Part shown: piece by piece, positions 41,673-52,379 of the stretch
How positions within the stretch are numbered: position 1 is the stretch's first letter
How the letters are laid out: the number at the start of each line of letters is the position of its first letter
Source: Epiperipatus broadwayi
Taxonomy: Eukaryota; Onychophora; Udeonychophora; Euonychophora; Peripatidae
Reading direction: 5' to 3'
NCBI GenBank assembly: GCA_028023455.1
Contig: JAQFVV010006646.1
Span: 337,001 to 401,000 of the forward strand
Length of the DNA stretch: 64,000 bases
The notes under the pieces: model-generated
What the model was told of the DNA's origin: nothing
The model's database searches: none
Seen by the model: the letters and a program-made list of their open reading frames with translations, nothing else
Made by a program: the position numbers and the translations under genes

Positions 41673-41967
41673 CAGACCCTTATAGATATCTAGCTTGCTA
41701 GGCTGAGTTTGAAGATTTTACCAGTCTGAAAAATTCACGCTTGCAAACTGATATAAACGTTTTGCATAAACGCTTGGGAGTCAGTCTTTAGACCTAGTTT
41801 CTATAGCTCTATCCTTCCACTGACGAAAGCAAACCAGCTTGAAATCAGCTGATCTGGAGGTGAGCAAAATGAAAGAGGTAGTTAATTCTGACTCCTTTTG
41901 CGTTTATGTAAAAATATTTTACACTTGTTTCGGCGGTTTTGGTAAAGACGCCATCTATTGATCATAA
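41673..41967 (+). mobile_element. Inverted retrozyme unit (partial)
   Basis: The reverse complement of ~290 bp of the 419-bp unit, joined to truncated unit 3 with a ~24-bp spacer, so 41367-41967 is a large near-perfect inverted repeat. It ends at TTGATCATA, where PLE sequence begins. Confidence 0.9.
41806..41865 (+). ncRNA. Type I hammerhead ribozyme, inverted unit
   Basis: Plus strand: stem I 41806-41809 and 41814-41819 pair with 41862-41865 and 41855-41860. Core CUGACGA is 41820-41826; stem II is 41827-41830 with 41837-41840; GAAA is 41841-41844; stem III is 41844-41846 with 41851-41853; C17 is 41854. Cut predicted at 41854/41855. Outer stem I is perfect. Confidence 0.9.
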
Positions 41968-42071
41968 GACATTATACAAACGTGATAGACAGGAATGTAT
42001 CTTGAGTAAATATGTACTCCTTATATTTTCATAAATGTAACCTGTAATTAGGTTTTCAATTGTAATAATAG
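41962..42071 (+). pseudogene. PLE-1-like GIY-YIG fragment between retrozyme copies
   Basis: GATCATAAGACATTATACAA and the following ~90 bp match, with decay, the PLE-1 coding sequence from about 40054 (NDHKTLYKR through the region before RDIKII). It is bounded on both sides by retrozyme sequence. Confidence 0.75.
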
Positions 42072-42470
42072 AGATTGCAGAGACTCATTGACTAGGTGTA
42101 GTGAAACTGAACTGAGATCAAGACCCATATAGATATCTAGCTTGCTAGGCTGAGTTTGAAGACTAAACCAGTCTGAAAATATTAACGCATGCAAACTGAT
42201 ATGAAACGTTTGTAGATATGAACGCTTGGGAGTCAAGTCTTTACCTAGTTTCTATAGCTCGTATCCTTCCACTGATAAAGCAAACCAGCTGAAATCAGCT
42301 GATCTGGAGTGGAGCAAAGAATAGAGGTAGTTAATTTTGACTCCTTGTGTTTATGTAAAAATATTTTTACACTTGTTTCGGATATTTTAGAAAGACAGAC
42401 ATTTATTGGTCATAGATATACAAGTGATAGCAGGTATACTGACTAACTTGTTTATATTTTTCATATATAT
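42072..42470 (+). mobile_element. Degenerate inverted retrozyme unit
   Basis: A diverged copy of the 419-bp unit in plus (ribozyme-sense) orientation with many point changes and small indels. It is clearly older than the tandem units. Its hammerhead (42257-42315) reads CUGAUAA, losing G8 without a change at C3, and its stem II is shortened to AGC/GCU, so activity is unlikely. Confidence 0.85.
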
Positions 42471-42479
42471 ATATATCAA

Positions 42480-45400
42480 TTGCATAATAATATTCACAAC
42501 AGACAGAAATATATTTGAGTTATTGATTATATTTTCATTTATATTATAAATTTTGTTAATATTTTTTAATGTATGTATTGTATTTGGATTTTTTATCACC
42601 TACTTTTATAACTTCTTCATCAACTAATTATATATTTTCTTATATTACAATTATATATAACTTATAGTTTCTGTGATGTCATAAAATTCTGTAATCTTCC
42701 TTTTAATTTATGATTCATTCACAAAATTCAAAATCGGTATATGCTATAATCTGAATGGTTTGGTGGACTTTTTTTTTTAAAAAAAAATAGACGTTGTTGT
42801 AACATGTATAAATTTCAAAATGTTATTAATGTAAATTTTTTTACAGCTCTCAGGAGATAAATTATTCTTACATTATATTTATTTATACATCTATTTTTAA
42901 TTTCTTCTGGCCATCATTTTTGTGTTTGGCTTAACTTCTGAAATTTATATTTTGAGTATATGTACAATTTTGATTCCCACATTATTTTCATCTTTAGTGA
43001 CTGCATTTATATTTATGCTATTGTTCACTTAATAATTATATTATAATCATTTGTAACATTTTAACATTTATTTTAATATTTGTACAACTTACACTTACTG
43101 AACACAACAAAACTTTTTTCCATTTTTTCCTCATTAATAGTTGTAACCAAAGTAAATATGTTTCCGAAGTCATAATGGTTTTCTATGTTATACATTATTA
43201 AACTTAATAAATTCATACAAATAGTAGGATTCATTTCACCAGAAACAATGTCTCATGTTGTATACTTGCTTTATTCCATGTAGTTAAAAAAAATAGGGAT
43301 AAATAAAAATAACACTGTTGACCTTTTATCTCCTGATGTGGTCATCAGATCTACACTTGATCATGTGAGGCTTTTTATAGGTTCTTGAAATTAATACAAA
43401 TCTATATTTGCATTCATGTGACTTTTAGTATCAACCAATTGCTGAAGTTTATTTATTCTATAATTAATAATAAATTGCATGCTATCATCAGGTTCAGGAC
43501 AAAAGATTCATTGTCTAAAATGAAGAATATTAATATTACAATTAACAAAATATTAATAAATCAGATTTTTCTTTTACCAAAACAAGAACAGTTTTGTGCT
43601 TCATTTCTCATACGTTGTTGTGAACAAAATGATACAGATAATAACAAGATGATAATAAAAATTTAACATTGTTCACATGAGATTATGTGATTTGAAAATC
43701 TTCTTAAAGACAAATTTTGTTCCAAAATCTTTGATCTTTAGTAGCTAAATTTATTTCATTTCGTAAGATATTTAATTTTGCAACAATCTTTTTAAATATC
43801 GTTGATAGCAAGAAATAACCTTTAAAAGGAAATTAACCTTAATGATGAACACAGTAATAAGCCGTGCACAAAGTGTGGTAACATCATTGGAAAAATGTGG
43901 AAAAACTATAAGGACAAAGTGTCTCTACTATGCATTCTCCATATACCATACTACAGAATCTACTCACATAGATAATCCATTTTTCATTATATTGATGACA
44001 GTGGCCATGTTGCAACTTGATTGAATTTATGTAAAATTATGAAACTAGTTTTTCTTTACAAACTGGATTTACCAATGAGAATTGTTGTGAAGATGACCAG
44101 GAAATCTTTGGCAATGGTCGTCAACTGCTTTAATTTTTTTGTAGGGAAGTTTATTCCCAAGCTGTATTAGTTAAGATTAGAGGACAGTTGATAGTAACTG
44201 AACAAGAATCTATTCAAATAGATGCAGTAAGGTTTGCCATCCAATGAAAATATAATAAAAGAAGGCTGCTGAGTGGTAATCATTGATGTGTGAGTAACAA
44301 TAAGACAGTAAACCCAATTAATAAAAAAATCTATAGGGCCCAAATTGTAGGACTCTGTATGTTTGGATTAAAAATGATTTTGATTAACCCTACTTTTCTG
44401 TGCAACATTAAGATAAAGTGACATTGATTCCCATTATTGAAAGGAAATGCATGTCTGGCTGTCATTTTTTCAGATAAGTGACCAGATTAGGCACACCTCA
44501 ATTATAGTGGGATTATAAATTTCATTGTTAACTTCCACCAAAATTATGTAAAACTTTTGACAATCAATCATATCTTGGCAATTAGAGATGATGGCTTGAA
44601 GCCAAAAATAAATTACTGAATAAGAACAGAGGCTCATCACCAGATCTACTATAATCCCATTTACATTTAATTTATTGGTGGGTGGATAAAAAGAATCTAA
44701 ATGAAAGAGATTTCTCACAGATGCTAATGATGTCTACTGATGGAGACAAGGTTAATGTTTAACTTATGTAAAAATGAATATCTCTTTTACAACTGAAATA
44801 TACAATAAATTTTTATTTATTTATGTTACTATTCTTTTTACTTTCTAACCTAAATAATTTGTTGTAGACCTATTCCAACAAAATTCTTTTTGATGATAAA
44901 AACTACTTCAGTAGTTTGTATTTGAAATAATAAAATTTGTAACTATTTTCTTTAAACATTTTTCTATATACATTTGTTCTTGGTAAAAGTCACTAGCATG
45001 TAAATAACTGGAGACTTGTATTGATTTCAAGAAGCCATAAGGACATCATGTGATCAAGTCAATATCCCATGATGACATCAAGAGACAAAATGTGAATGAC
45101 ACTATTTTTACTTAACTCCAGTTTTTCTGACTACATGGAACAAATCTAGCTTGCCACATCAGACTTTTTTTCTGGTCAAAAACATTATATTAAACGTAAA
45201 ATTTAATTTGCTTTATTTGAATGGTGATGTCGTATATTTCTAATTATTTTTGTACATGTGCTTCGTGTATTTGATTCAAATATGGATTATTAAGTTTAAT
45301 AATATATAAAATAGGAAGCCATATTTAATGACTCCAGAAAGACAAAAGACAAGTTTACTTATAGAAGGATTATTTCAAGTAGAGAGCAGCAAAAGTAAAT

Positions 45401-45868
45401 GGCTTAAAGAAAAAGTAAATGTGAAATGATGTTTATATTAGCAAACATATGTTACATTAAAATATTTGTAAAATAGACCTTATTGTATATATAATGAACA
45501 AATGTGTAAAACCGATTAAATAAAATGATATAGGAAAATTGCTGGTTTATGCTGTTTAAAGATTAATAAATGTTAACTGATTATTATTATCATTAATTTC
45601 TCTTGACTTATTTTTTCTTTCATTTAACTTACAGGTATTCCTATAAATTTATTTTAGAATACACAACTGTGACTAAGCATATGATCAAAGCATATCTGTA
45701 CAAACTTTGCATCTTAATTTTTTAATTTTTGATGTAAACTGCAATTTTGTAATGAAGGGTCATGATTTCATAATTGGATGAATTCTGCAGTTTAATTTTA
45801 GAATTATTGATTTAAATTGCGACTCTGTACGTTTTAGTCATGCCATTAGATAAAGCATATTTTTTTTA
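42480..45868. other. AT-rich sequence, no gene seen
   Basis: Short frames (for example 43385-43666 and 43842-44024) have no recognisable domain. No long repeats seen. Confidence 0.5.
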
Positions 45869-45957
45869 CGTGTCATAGCATCAGCTGGAAAGCGAACCCG
45901 CAAACCAGGATCAACTTTTTGTAAGGCAGCTGTGCTGACCACTTGACTACCAATGCA
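45869..45957 (-). mobile_element. tRNA-derived SINE remnant
   Basis: The minus strand reads GCATTGGTAGTCAAGTGGTC followed by AGCACAGCTGCC and, ~40 bp further, GCGGGTTCGCTTTCC. TAGTCAAGTGG fits a polymerase III A box and GGTTCGCTTTCC approximates a B box, at tRNA-like spacing. A complete tRNA cloverleaf is not apparent, so a SINE head is more likely than a tRNA gene. Confidence 0.6.
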
Positions 45958-46984
45958 TAATTGTATAAAATTTGCATTTTAATTTTTTAATTATTGATGT
46001 AATATGCAATTTTGTAATGATTGGTCATGATAAGCATACTTGTGACTTTGTACGTTTTGGTCACATGATTAGATCAACCGTAATTGTACAAAGTTTGTGT
46101 TTCAATTTTTAATTATTAATGGAAGTTGAGATTTTGTAAGGAATGGTCACATTATGACCACATGTATATTAATTAATATATTTATCACTTGGATGTGTTA
46201 GCAGGGGTTTTGTGTGGTTTTTGGAATTCAACAAGACTGTGAGTGCATATTTAATCAATATTAATGGTAATTTTGAGCCCATCATTCATTTTTTCTCTAA
46301 ATATGTGTGCATTTTGGGATTGTACATTCCAGTCATAATTAAGGAAAAAAAATTTCTGAGGTACAGAATGTTTTATTCTACAGGAAAAATGCATTTTATC
46401 ACTGTATTAGCATGGGCATATTTGTATATAATTTAATTGTGGTAATAAGAAAGTATTGTATCTGTGAAATAATAAGTAATAAATTTATCTATAATAAATA
46501 AATTACTAAGAAATATATACAATTGATCAATAAAATAAAACATTATAGTCTTCTTTGAAAATATCCTTGCTTAAATATTATTCATTTGAAAAACCATAAA
46601 TAAAAGTTCTGCTATCTTTTTTAGTTTTAAACCTCTTAATAATGTTATTTCAAAGATATAAATAAGTTAACTTTTAGTATGATTTGATTAAGTGATACAA
46701 CTTTTGTGTTTGTTTTATCGTTTCTTTTTTCTCTGGCATCATTGTATTTCTAGAGATTGATCATTTTCTACTATGGTCCTCCCCCAGGTATACCTATATT
46801 TTGTTCTGATGCTAAAATTTCTTGAATAGACCTCTCCATTTTCTTCCTTTCTGTATGTGTTTATGCTTCAATTTCATTTATAGATTCCGATTGCATCTTT
46901 TTTTGCTTCATAAAAATATCTACTTTACTATTTCTTTGTTTTTAATTTACTTTTTTGACTATTATTTCTGCTTCTACTTTTATA

Positions 46985-48010
46985 AATATCCTTTATATAA
47001 TATAGGGTATATAAGCACAGACTTTCAGATGACTTATCACTCTCCACTCTATCTAATAACACTGATACACTTAAGCACATATATGCTGAAAAGATAAATA
47101 ATCACCAATATACGTATTTCATGCTATACCAGCAATCATCAGTTGGTCCAGATTATCATCTGCCACACATATATACTATAAGTGCTCAGATATATATTAA
47201 GATAGACAATCTTCATACTTTATTGGACAGGCTCCAATCTACTACACACTCCAACTCTTCAACCGTCCATTCAATTGAAAATGGTGATTATTTATCTTTT
47301 CAGCATATATGTGCTTGAGTGTATCAGTGTTATTAAATAGAGTGGAGAGTGATGGGTCATCTGAAAGTCTGTGTTCATATAACCTATATTACATATATAG
47401 GCACAGGTATATAATAAGCCTGTGTTTCATTTATTACATTGTACAGATGTCTGCCCATCCTTGCATATGTATTAAATGGATTATGGCCTGTATATGTGGG
47501 GTTCAGATTGACCTTAGGTCAACATGGCTGTGACAAGAATCAAGGCCTCAGGGCCTTCGAGCATTCCATCATCAGATTTTCAGTTGGATGGACGGTTGAA
47601 GAGTTGGAAGGTGTAGTAGATTGGAGCCTGTCCATTAAAGTATGAAGATTGTCTATCTTAATATATATCTGAGCACTTATAGTATATATTTGTGGTAGTC
47701 ACATGATCACATTTCCTATACTAGCACATTAATTGTTGATAAACAGAGCAAAACTCTCCATACAGTATTGCCACCTGTGCTAAACAGAGTAATCAATTTG
47801 TGGTAGATGATTTTCTGGACCAACTGATGATTGCTGGTTTAGCATGAAATATGTTTATTGGTGATTATTTACCTTTTCAGCATAAATGTGCTTGAGGGTA
47901 TCAGTGTTATTAGATAGAGTAGAGAGTGATGGGTCATCTGAAAGTTTGTGCTCATATACCCTATATTACATATATAGACACATGTATATAATAAGCCTGT
48001 GTTTCAGTTA
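46985..48010. repeat. Complex inverted and direct repeat cluster
   Basis: A ~290-bp sequence is present on the minus strand (47270-46985) and on the plus strand (47576-48010), the latter split by ~105 bp at 47697-47803. Its second half occurs once more on the plus strand at 47281-47410. Marker strings are CTGAAAGTCTGTG, GGAGAGTGATGGGTCATCTG and GGACCAACTGATGATTGCTG. The 105-bp insertion ends with GCCACCTGTGCTAAACAGAG, close to the end of the foldback element at 20601. No coding content recognised. Confidence 0.8.
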
Positions 48011-48475
48011 AATATCTTTTATAATAAGAAACATTATAAAAAAATCCATCATCAATACACTTTAGTATTCTCACCAAAATATAAATTTTAAAATTTTAAA
48101 TAAGCTGTTATTTTATTCAATTTTTTAGGTGTAATATTTAATATTTCTATTTTTAATATGTTTAACGGTTACATATAACCTATTTTATGTGATTGTAATC
48201 ATAAATAAGTTTTCACTATTTAACTTTTATTTCTCACATCATAAAACAAATTTTTGCAAAGAAATATTGTTAGATTTTATTAATTTTAGTACTAAAAATC
48301 TCGAATTGTAAAATTACTATGAGATTCTATTGCCTTGCTATTGCATATTTTATGTATAATGGATTATATATTAATGTAAAATTGGATGTCCCACAATTGG
48401 CTGCACCATATGCAATTAAACATTTTCAGACATCACATGATAATAGACCTCCTAGGTTATCAGAGCAAATAATAA

Positions 48476-48478
<3 letters not shown>

Positions 48479-48556
<78 letters not shown>
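48479..48556. repeat. (AT)n microsatellite
   Basis: About 78 bp of AT dinucleotides. Confidence 0.97.
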
Positions 48557-48558
<2 letters not shown>

Positions 48559-50286
48559 ATTTCATTCTGATTCTTTCTTTGAAGATGATGGTATTAATAT
48601 GCAAACGTGTCAAAATATACCTTTGGACTCACCTCTTTCTTTCCATCTTTAACTTCTTTTATTTCCAGATTACGAACTCAGGAACAATATGCATAATATT
48701 TAATCTCATTGTCCATCAACATTACTAGTTATAATATGAAGTTTGTGTAAATAAGTACAAGTGTGTGAATTGAGTACTGAATATAGAAAAATATAAATGA
48801 CATTCTATAACTTAAATCTTATATATATCAAACTTATTTACAGTTAACATAAATTTGATGACAAAGTTATAACAAAATAAATAATTTATTTAAACATCGA
48901 TGAATACTCTTTGATTTTTATTATTAATATTTATTGATTCAACTCACTTTAATAAACATTTAGTTTCAATTCTAACAAAGACAATTAAATTACAACTTTA
49001 AGAGCTTTTTTGCACTCGCTTCTTAATTTACTTTATCAGAATCATAATTTATTATTATCTCCAAAAATGCAGAATTTGCTTTATTAGTTAATACCAATCA
49101 TATGATGGTAAAATATGATTAGTTTCCATTGTCCTTGGTTGCTAAAAAGATAGGAAAACATTTATGCTAAAGATAATTGATCATATACATCGAAAATAAA
49201 TAAGTAATTAGTAATGATAAACAAAAAACAAATAACAGTGTTCACATTAGGACGTATATTTATTTCAATTTACAATAAATGTAATATTGTTTCTCCATTG
49301 TATAATGTATTTATAATTTACACTCTCCTTCAATCTGTAATAAAGCAAAGAAATAAACAAATTACTTAAAAAACCTTAATCCGTTTCATTTTTTAAATGA
49401 TGGGTTTGAGGTTTCTAGAATGTTAGTTATGTTAAAGATATGTCTCTCTTAATATGTGCTGTTTTGAGATATATGTGTTGCTATATATGAATTTAGTAAA
49501 AGCTCTTGAGTGAACTAAAATGCAACCTATTTATTATTAGTTTATAGATGCTGTCAGAAATTTTAACTCAAGGATCCCTTGGTTGGCGGTGTTTGAATAT
49601 GTATGCCTTTTATTTTAGATTTAATGAGTATCTTATGTGCTATTTTTTTTTACTATTTAACGTCAATTATGGAAGACTTCTCTGTTTGCACTGCAAGTTT
49701 GATTTTTCTGCTCAAACATTGTGCATATTGTTCAGTAGATGATAGATTTTAGTCTGGTTTGGGAGAAGGTTGTTTGTTTTTATCTTTTTCTCATCATCAA
49801 AATGATGATGTTATAATTAATGGTTTCAAACTGCAGGTTCATGGACATGATTTGGATTAATTATTTACATCATTTGTTTATATATATATATATAAAACAA
49901 TTAACAAAAATATCGATAGTTATTTCTTTCTTTAAAATATTTTTTTTTCCTTTTCTTGGTTGCATCTAAATCTAATCTTCAGTCCCTTGTATTGTTATAA
50001 TGTACATAAAATAGAAAATAATAGACATGACGTTTTTCACAAACGTAACTATAAGTGTACATGTTTAATAGAGTATTAAATGATGTATTTATTACAAAAC
50101 CAAGTGTTTAATTACGAAATGATTAATTATTTTTAGCTACAGTTGTTGTGACTATTTTCGTATTTTTGTTAAAAAATTTCAATTCATTTGCATTCTCAAA
50201 TGTAGAAAAAGTTTTTATAGTGGGCCTTGGGTTTGAATTATAAAGAGTATGCTTAATGCTTTTCGAGGGATGTAAGTCCACATTTT

Positions 50287-50317
<31 letters not shown>

Positions 50318-50369
50318 TACAAATTGATATCTGTATTTCTTCAAAATAATAAATGTAAATTTATAAATA
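48557..50369. other. AT-rich sequence, no gene seen
   Basis: No motif or long repeat recognised. A short (AT)n lies at 50288-50316. Confidence 0.55.
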
Positions 50370-50470
50370 AATATTACAAAATAGAGTACTTAAAAGTTTA
50401 TAAAAATATATCTAAGTAACGGTTATAGATATATTTTTTATAAACTTTTAAGTACTGTATTTTCTAATAT
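50370..50470. repeat. Inverted pair of PLE-3-like terminal sequences
   Basis: AGTACTTAAAAGTTTATAAA (from 50385) and its complement (ending 50456) form ~29-bp arms with one indel, extended by weaker matches outward. The arms resemble the outer ends of PLE-3 at 62255-62300 and 63960-64000 (AATTAAAAGTCTATAAAAAT). Probably what is left when only the two termini of an inverted PLE insertion remain. Confidence 0.55.
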
Positions 50471-50518
50471 ATATATAAATTTTGATGGTAAATACAATAT
50501 TATAGTTTACATTCTTTT

Positions 50519-50553
50519 GTAGCAATTTCAATTACGTGGTAATCCTCGTCAGC
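50519..50553 (-). ncRNA. Hammerhead-like motif, PLE-2 minus copy
   Basis: Core CUGACGA at 50552-50546, stem II AUUAC/GUAAU with loop CAC, GAAA, then a degraded stem III (AUU/GCU). C3-G8 is retained. Stem I is poor. Probably inactive. Confidence 0.5.
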
Positions 50554-50606
50554 TTTAACTGAATTTCAATTTTTTAAAACTTAATGTTATCGATATTTTC
50601 ATAAGC

Positions 50607-50925
50607 TGTGTATGGTCATATTTACAACTTGCTTATTAATGGCATCATCCTTATATTTACCAATCGAAATTGCCTCTTTAAATTTCATCTTTTTATGATT
50701 TCTTTTTTGTATTTATACTTTTATTTTATTACTATTAAATGTAAACTTATAATTACAAGTTTTTTCGTGGTCAAAAAATACTGAAGCTGTAATAAATTGA
50801 CTATTTACATTATTTTTAATTTGATTATATAATAATTGATGCTCCTTCAATCTTTTTTCCAAAGAACATCTCGATTCACTGATATATAATTTCTGACATC
50901 CACTGAAATCTGATATATTATATTA
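50607..50925 (-). pseudogene. PLE-2 minus-strand GIY-YIG fragment
   Basis: The minus strand reads CQKLYISESRCSLEKRLKEH, then SVFFDHEKTCNYKF and EAISIGKYKDD: the GIY-YIG end of the same family as the plus copy, with YIS where YIG is expected. It ends near the TIHSL terminus with a stop inside. Confidence 0.8.
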
Positions 50926-52107
50926 CTTATTTGCAATTTACTCTTGAAACTATAAATTTAATTGAAATTGAGGTAATTAATATGTCTGTAAATAAACATT
51001 TAATACATTTTATTATTAAATCACTAAAATTTATAAGTGATAATATTATTGCAACATTTAATGATAAGTTTTATAAAATGGGTAAAGGATGGCTAATGGG
51101 GTTACCTATGGTGGCACAAATTTTAATTTTACATTGTCAAAATATACAGATATTATATTTAATTCTTATAATTTTGAAGATATTAAAATTTATACTAGAT
51201 ATGTTGATGATGTTTTTGTTTGTGATCCTAAATACATTATCATGTTCTTTTAAATAATCTGAATAATTTAAACAATTTAAAATGGACTACTAAGAATGAA
51301 CAAAATGAAAAAATAAAATTTTTAGATTGACAGAGATGCTACTGATTTTTGTTATAAATTAATTTTTAAGCCTATTGGAGAAATAGATATATTCATTTTA
51401 AATCACGAGTTCCAATGATAATAAAATGGCAAGTCTGAAATCGTTTTTGCATCCCAATGATAAATTATGTAAATATAAGAGTGATAAGATTTTAAATATT
51501 GAACTCTTTGCTAATGTACGTCTAAAGGTTGGTTATGATAAAAACCAAATATTGCAGTACAGTAAATTCATTTAATAATAAGAAGAGTGCTTGCAATGTT
51601 ACTTTAGATAATAAAATATGGATATCTATGCCATTTATAAATAACATCGTATCTAAATTAATTAAGAATATATTTAAAGAAAAGTATAATATTCCATTTT
51701 GTGTGCCTCTGAATGGTAATCGATTGATTAATAATTCTAAGAGTATAATTCTTAAATTGCAAAGAAGTAATATAATTTATCAGATTTTATGTGGATGTCA
51801 AAAATTATATATCGGTGAATCGAGATGTTCTGTGAAAAACAGATTGAAGGAGCATCAATTATTATATAATAAAATTAAAAATAACATAAATAGTCAATTA
51901 AATACAGCTTCAGTATTCTTTGAGTATGAAAAAACTTGTAATTATAGTTTTACATTTAATAGTAATGAAATAAAAATATTAATGGAAGAAAGAAATCATA
52001 AAAGGAGGAAATTTAATGAGGCAATTTTGATTGATAAATATAAGGATGATGTTATTAATAGGCAAGTTGCAAATATGACCATACATAGCTTATGGAAATA
52101 TACATAA
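50926..52107 (+). pseudogene. PLE-2 RT/GIY-YIG, truncated and frameshifted
   Basis: Starts within the RT at NINKHLIHFIIKSLKF-like sequence, then GKGWLMGLPMVAQ (motif B), and after a frameshift RYVDDVFVCDPK (motif C, ~51195-51230), KIKFLD (the FLD motif) and SLKSFLHPNDKLCKYKSDK. A final open frame (51529-52107) gives the linker and the GIY-YIG nuclease (CGCQKLYIGESRCSVKNRLK, FEYEKTCNYSF). At least three frame changes. Related to PLE-1 and PLE-3 but clearly diverged. Confidence 0.85.
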
Positions 52108-52140
52108 CATTAAGTTTAAAATATTTGAAATTCAGTTAAA

Positions 52141-52175
52141 GCTGACGAGTGTTACCACGTAATCGAAAGCGCTAC
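52141..52175 (+). ncRNA. Hammerhead-like motif, PLE-2 plus copy
   Basis: Core CUGACGA 52142-52148, G-C closing pair with one bulged U, GUUAC/GUAAU stem II with loop CAC, GAAA 52165-52168, loopless stem III AGC/GCU, A17 at 52174. Stem I next to the core has only a G-C pair followed by A-A mismatches, so activity is doubtful. Confidence 0.55.
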
Positions 52176-52247
52176 AAAAGGATTTAAACTATAATATTGT
52201 ATTTACCATTAATTTTTTTTATATATAATATTTCATAACGGGTATTG

Positions 52248-52252
<5 letters not shown>

Positions 52253-52345
<93 letters not shown>

Positions 52346-52375
52346 CACACACACACACATATATATATATATTGT
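52253..52375. repeat. (CA)n/(TA)n compound microsatellite
   Basis: CA dinucleotides to 52290, TA to 52342, then shorter CA and TA runs. Confidence 0.97.
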
Positions 52376-52379
52376 AATG

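Larger units (their letters stand above)
50480..52245. mobile_element. PLE-2: Penelope-like element, inverted pair, decayed
   Basis: A minus-strand partial copy (3' UTR and GIY-YIG region) is joined head-to-head at about 50925 to a longer plus-strand copy containing part of the RT, the linker and GIY-YIG. The two 3' UTRs at the outer ends match each other in reverse complement (…TTTACCAT… regions at ~50485 and ~52210). More diverged and decayed than PLE-1. Confidence 0.85.
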
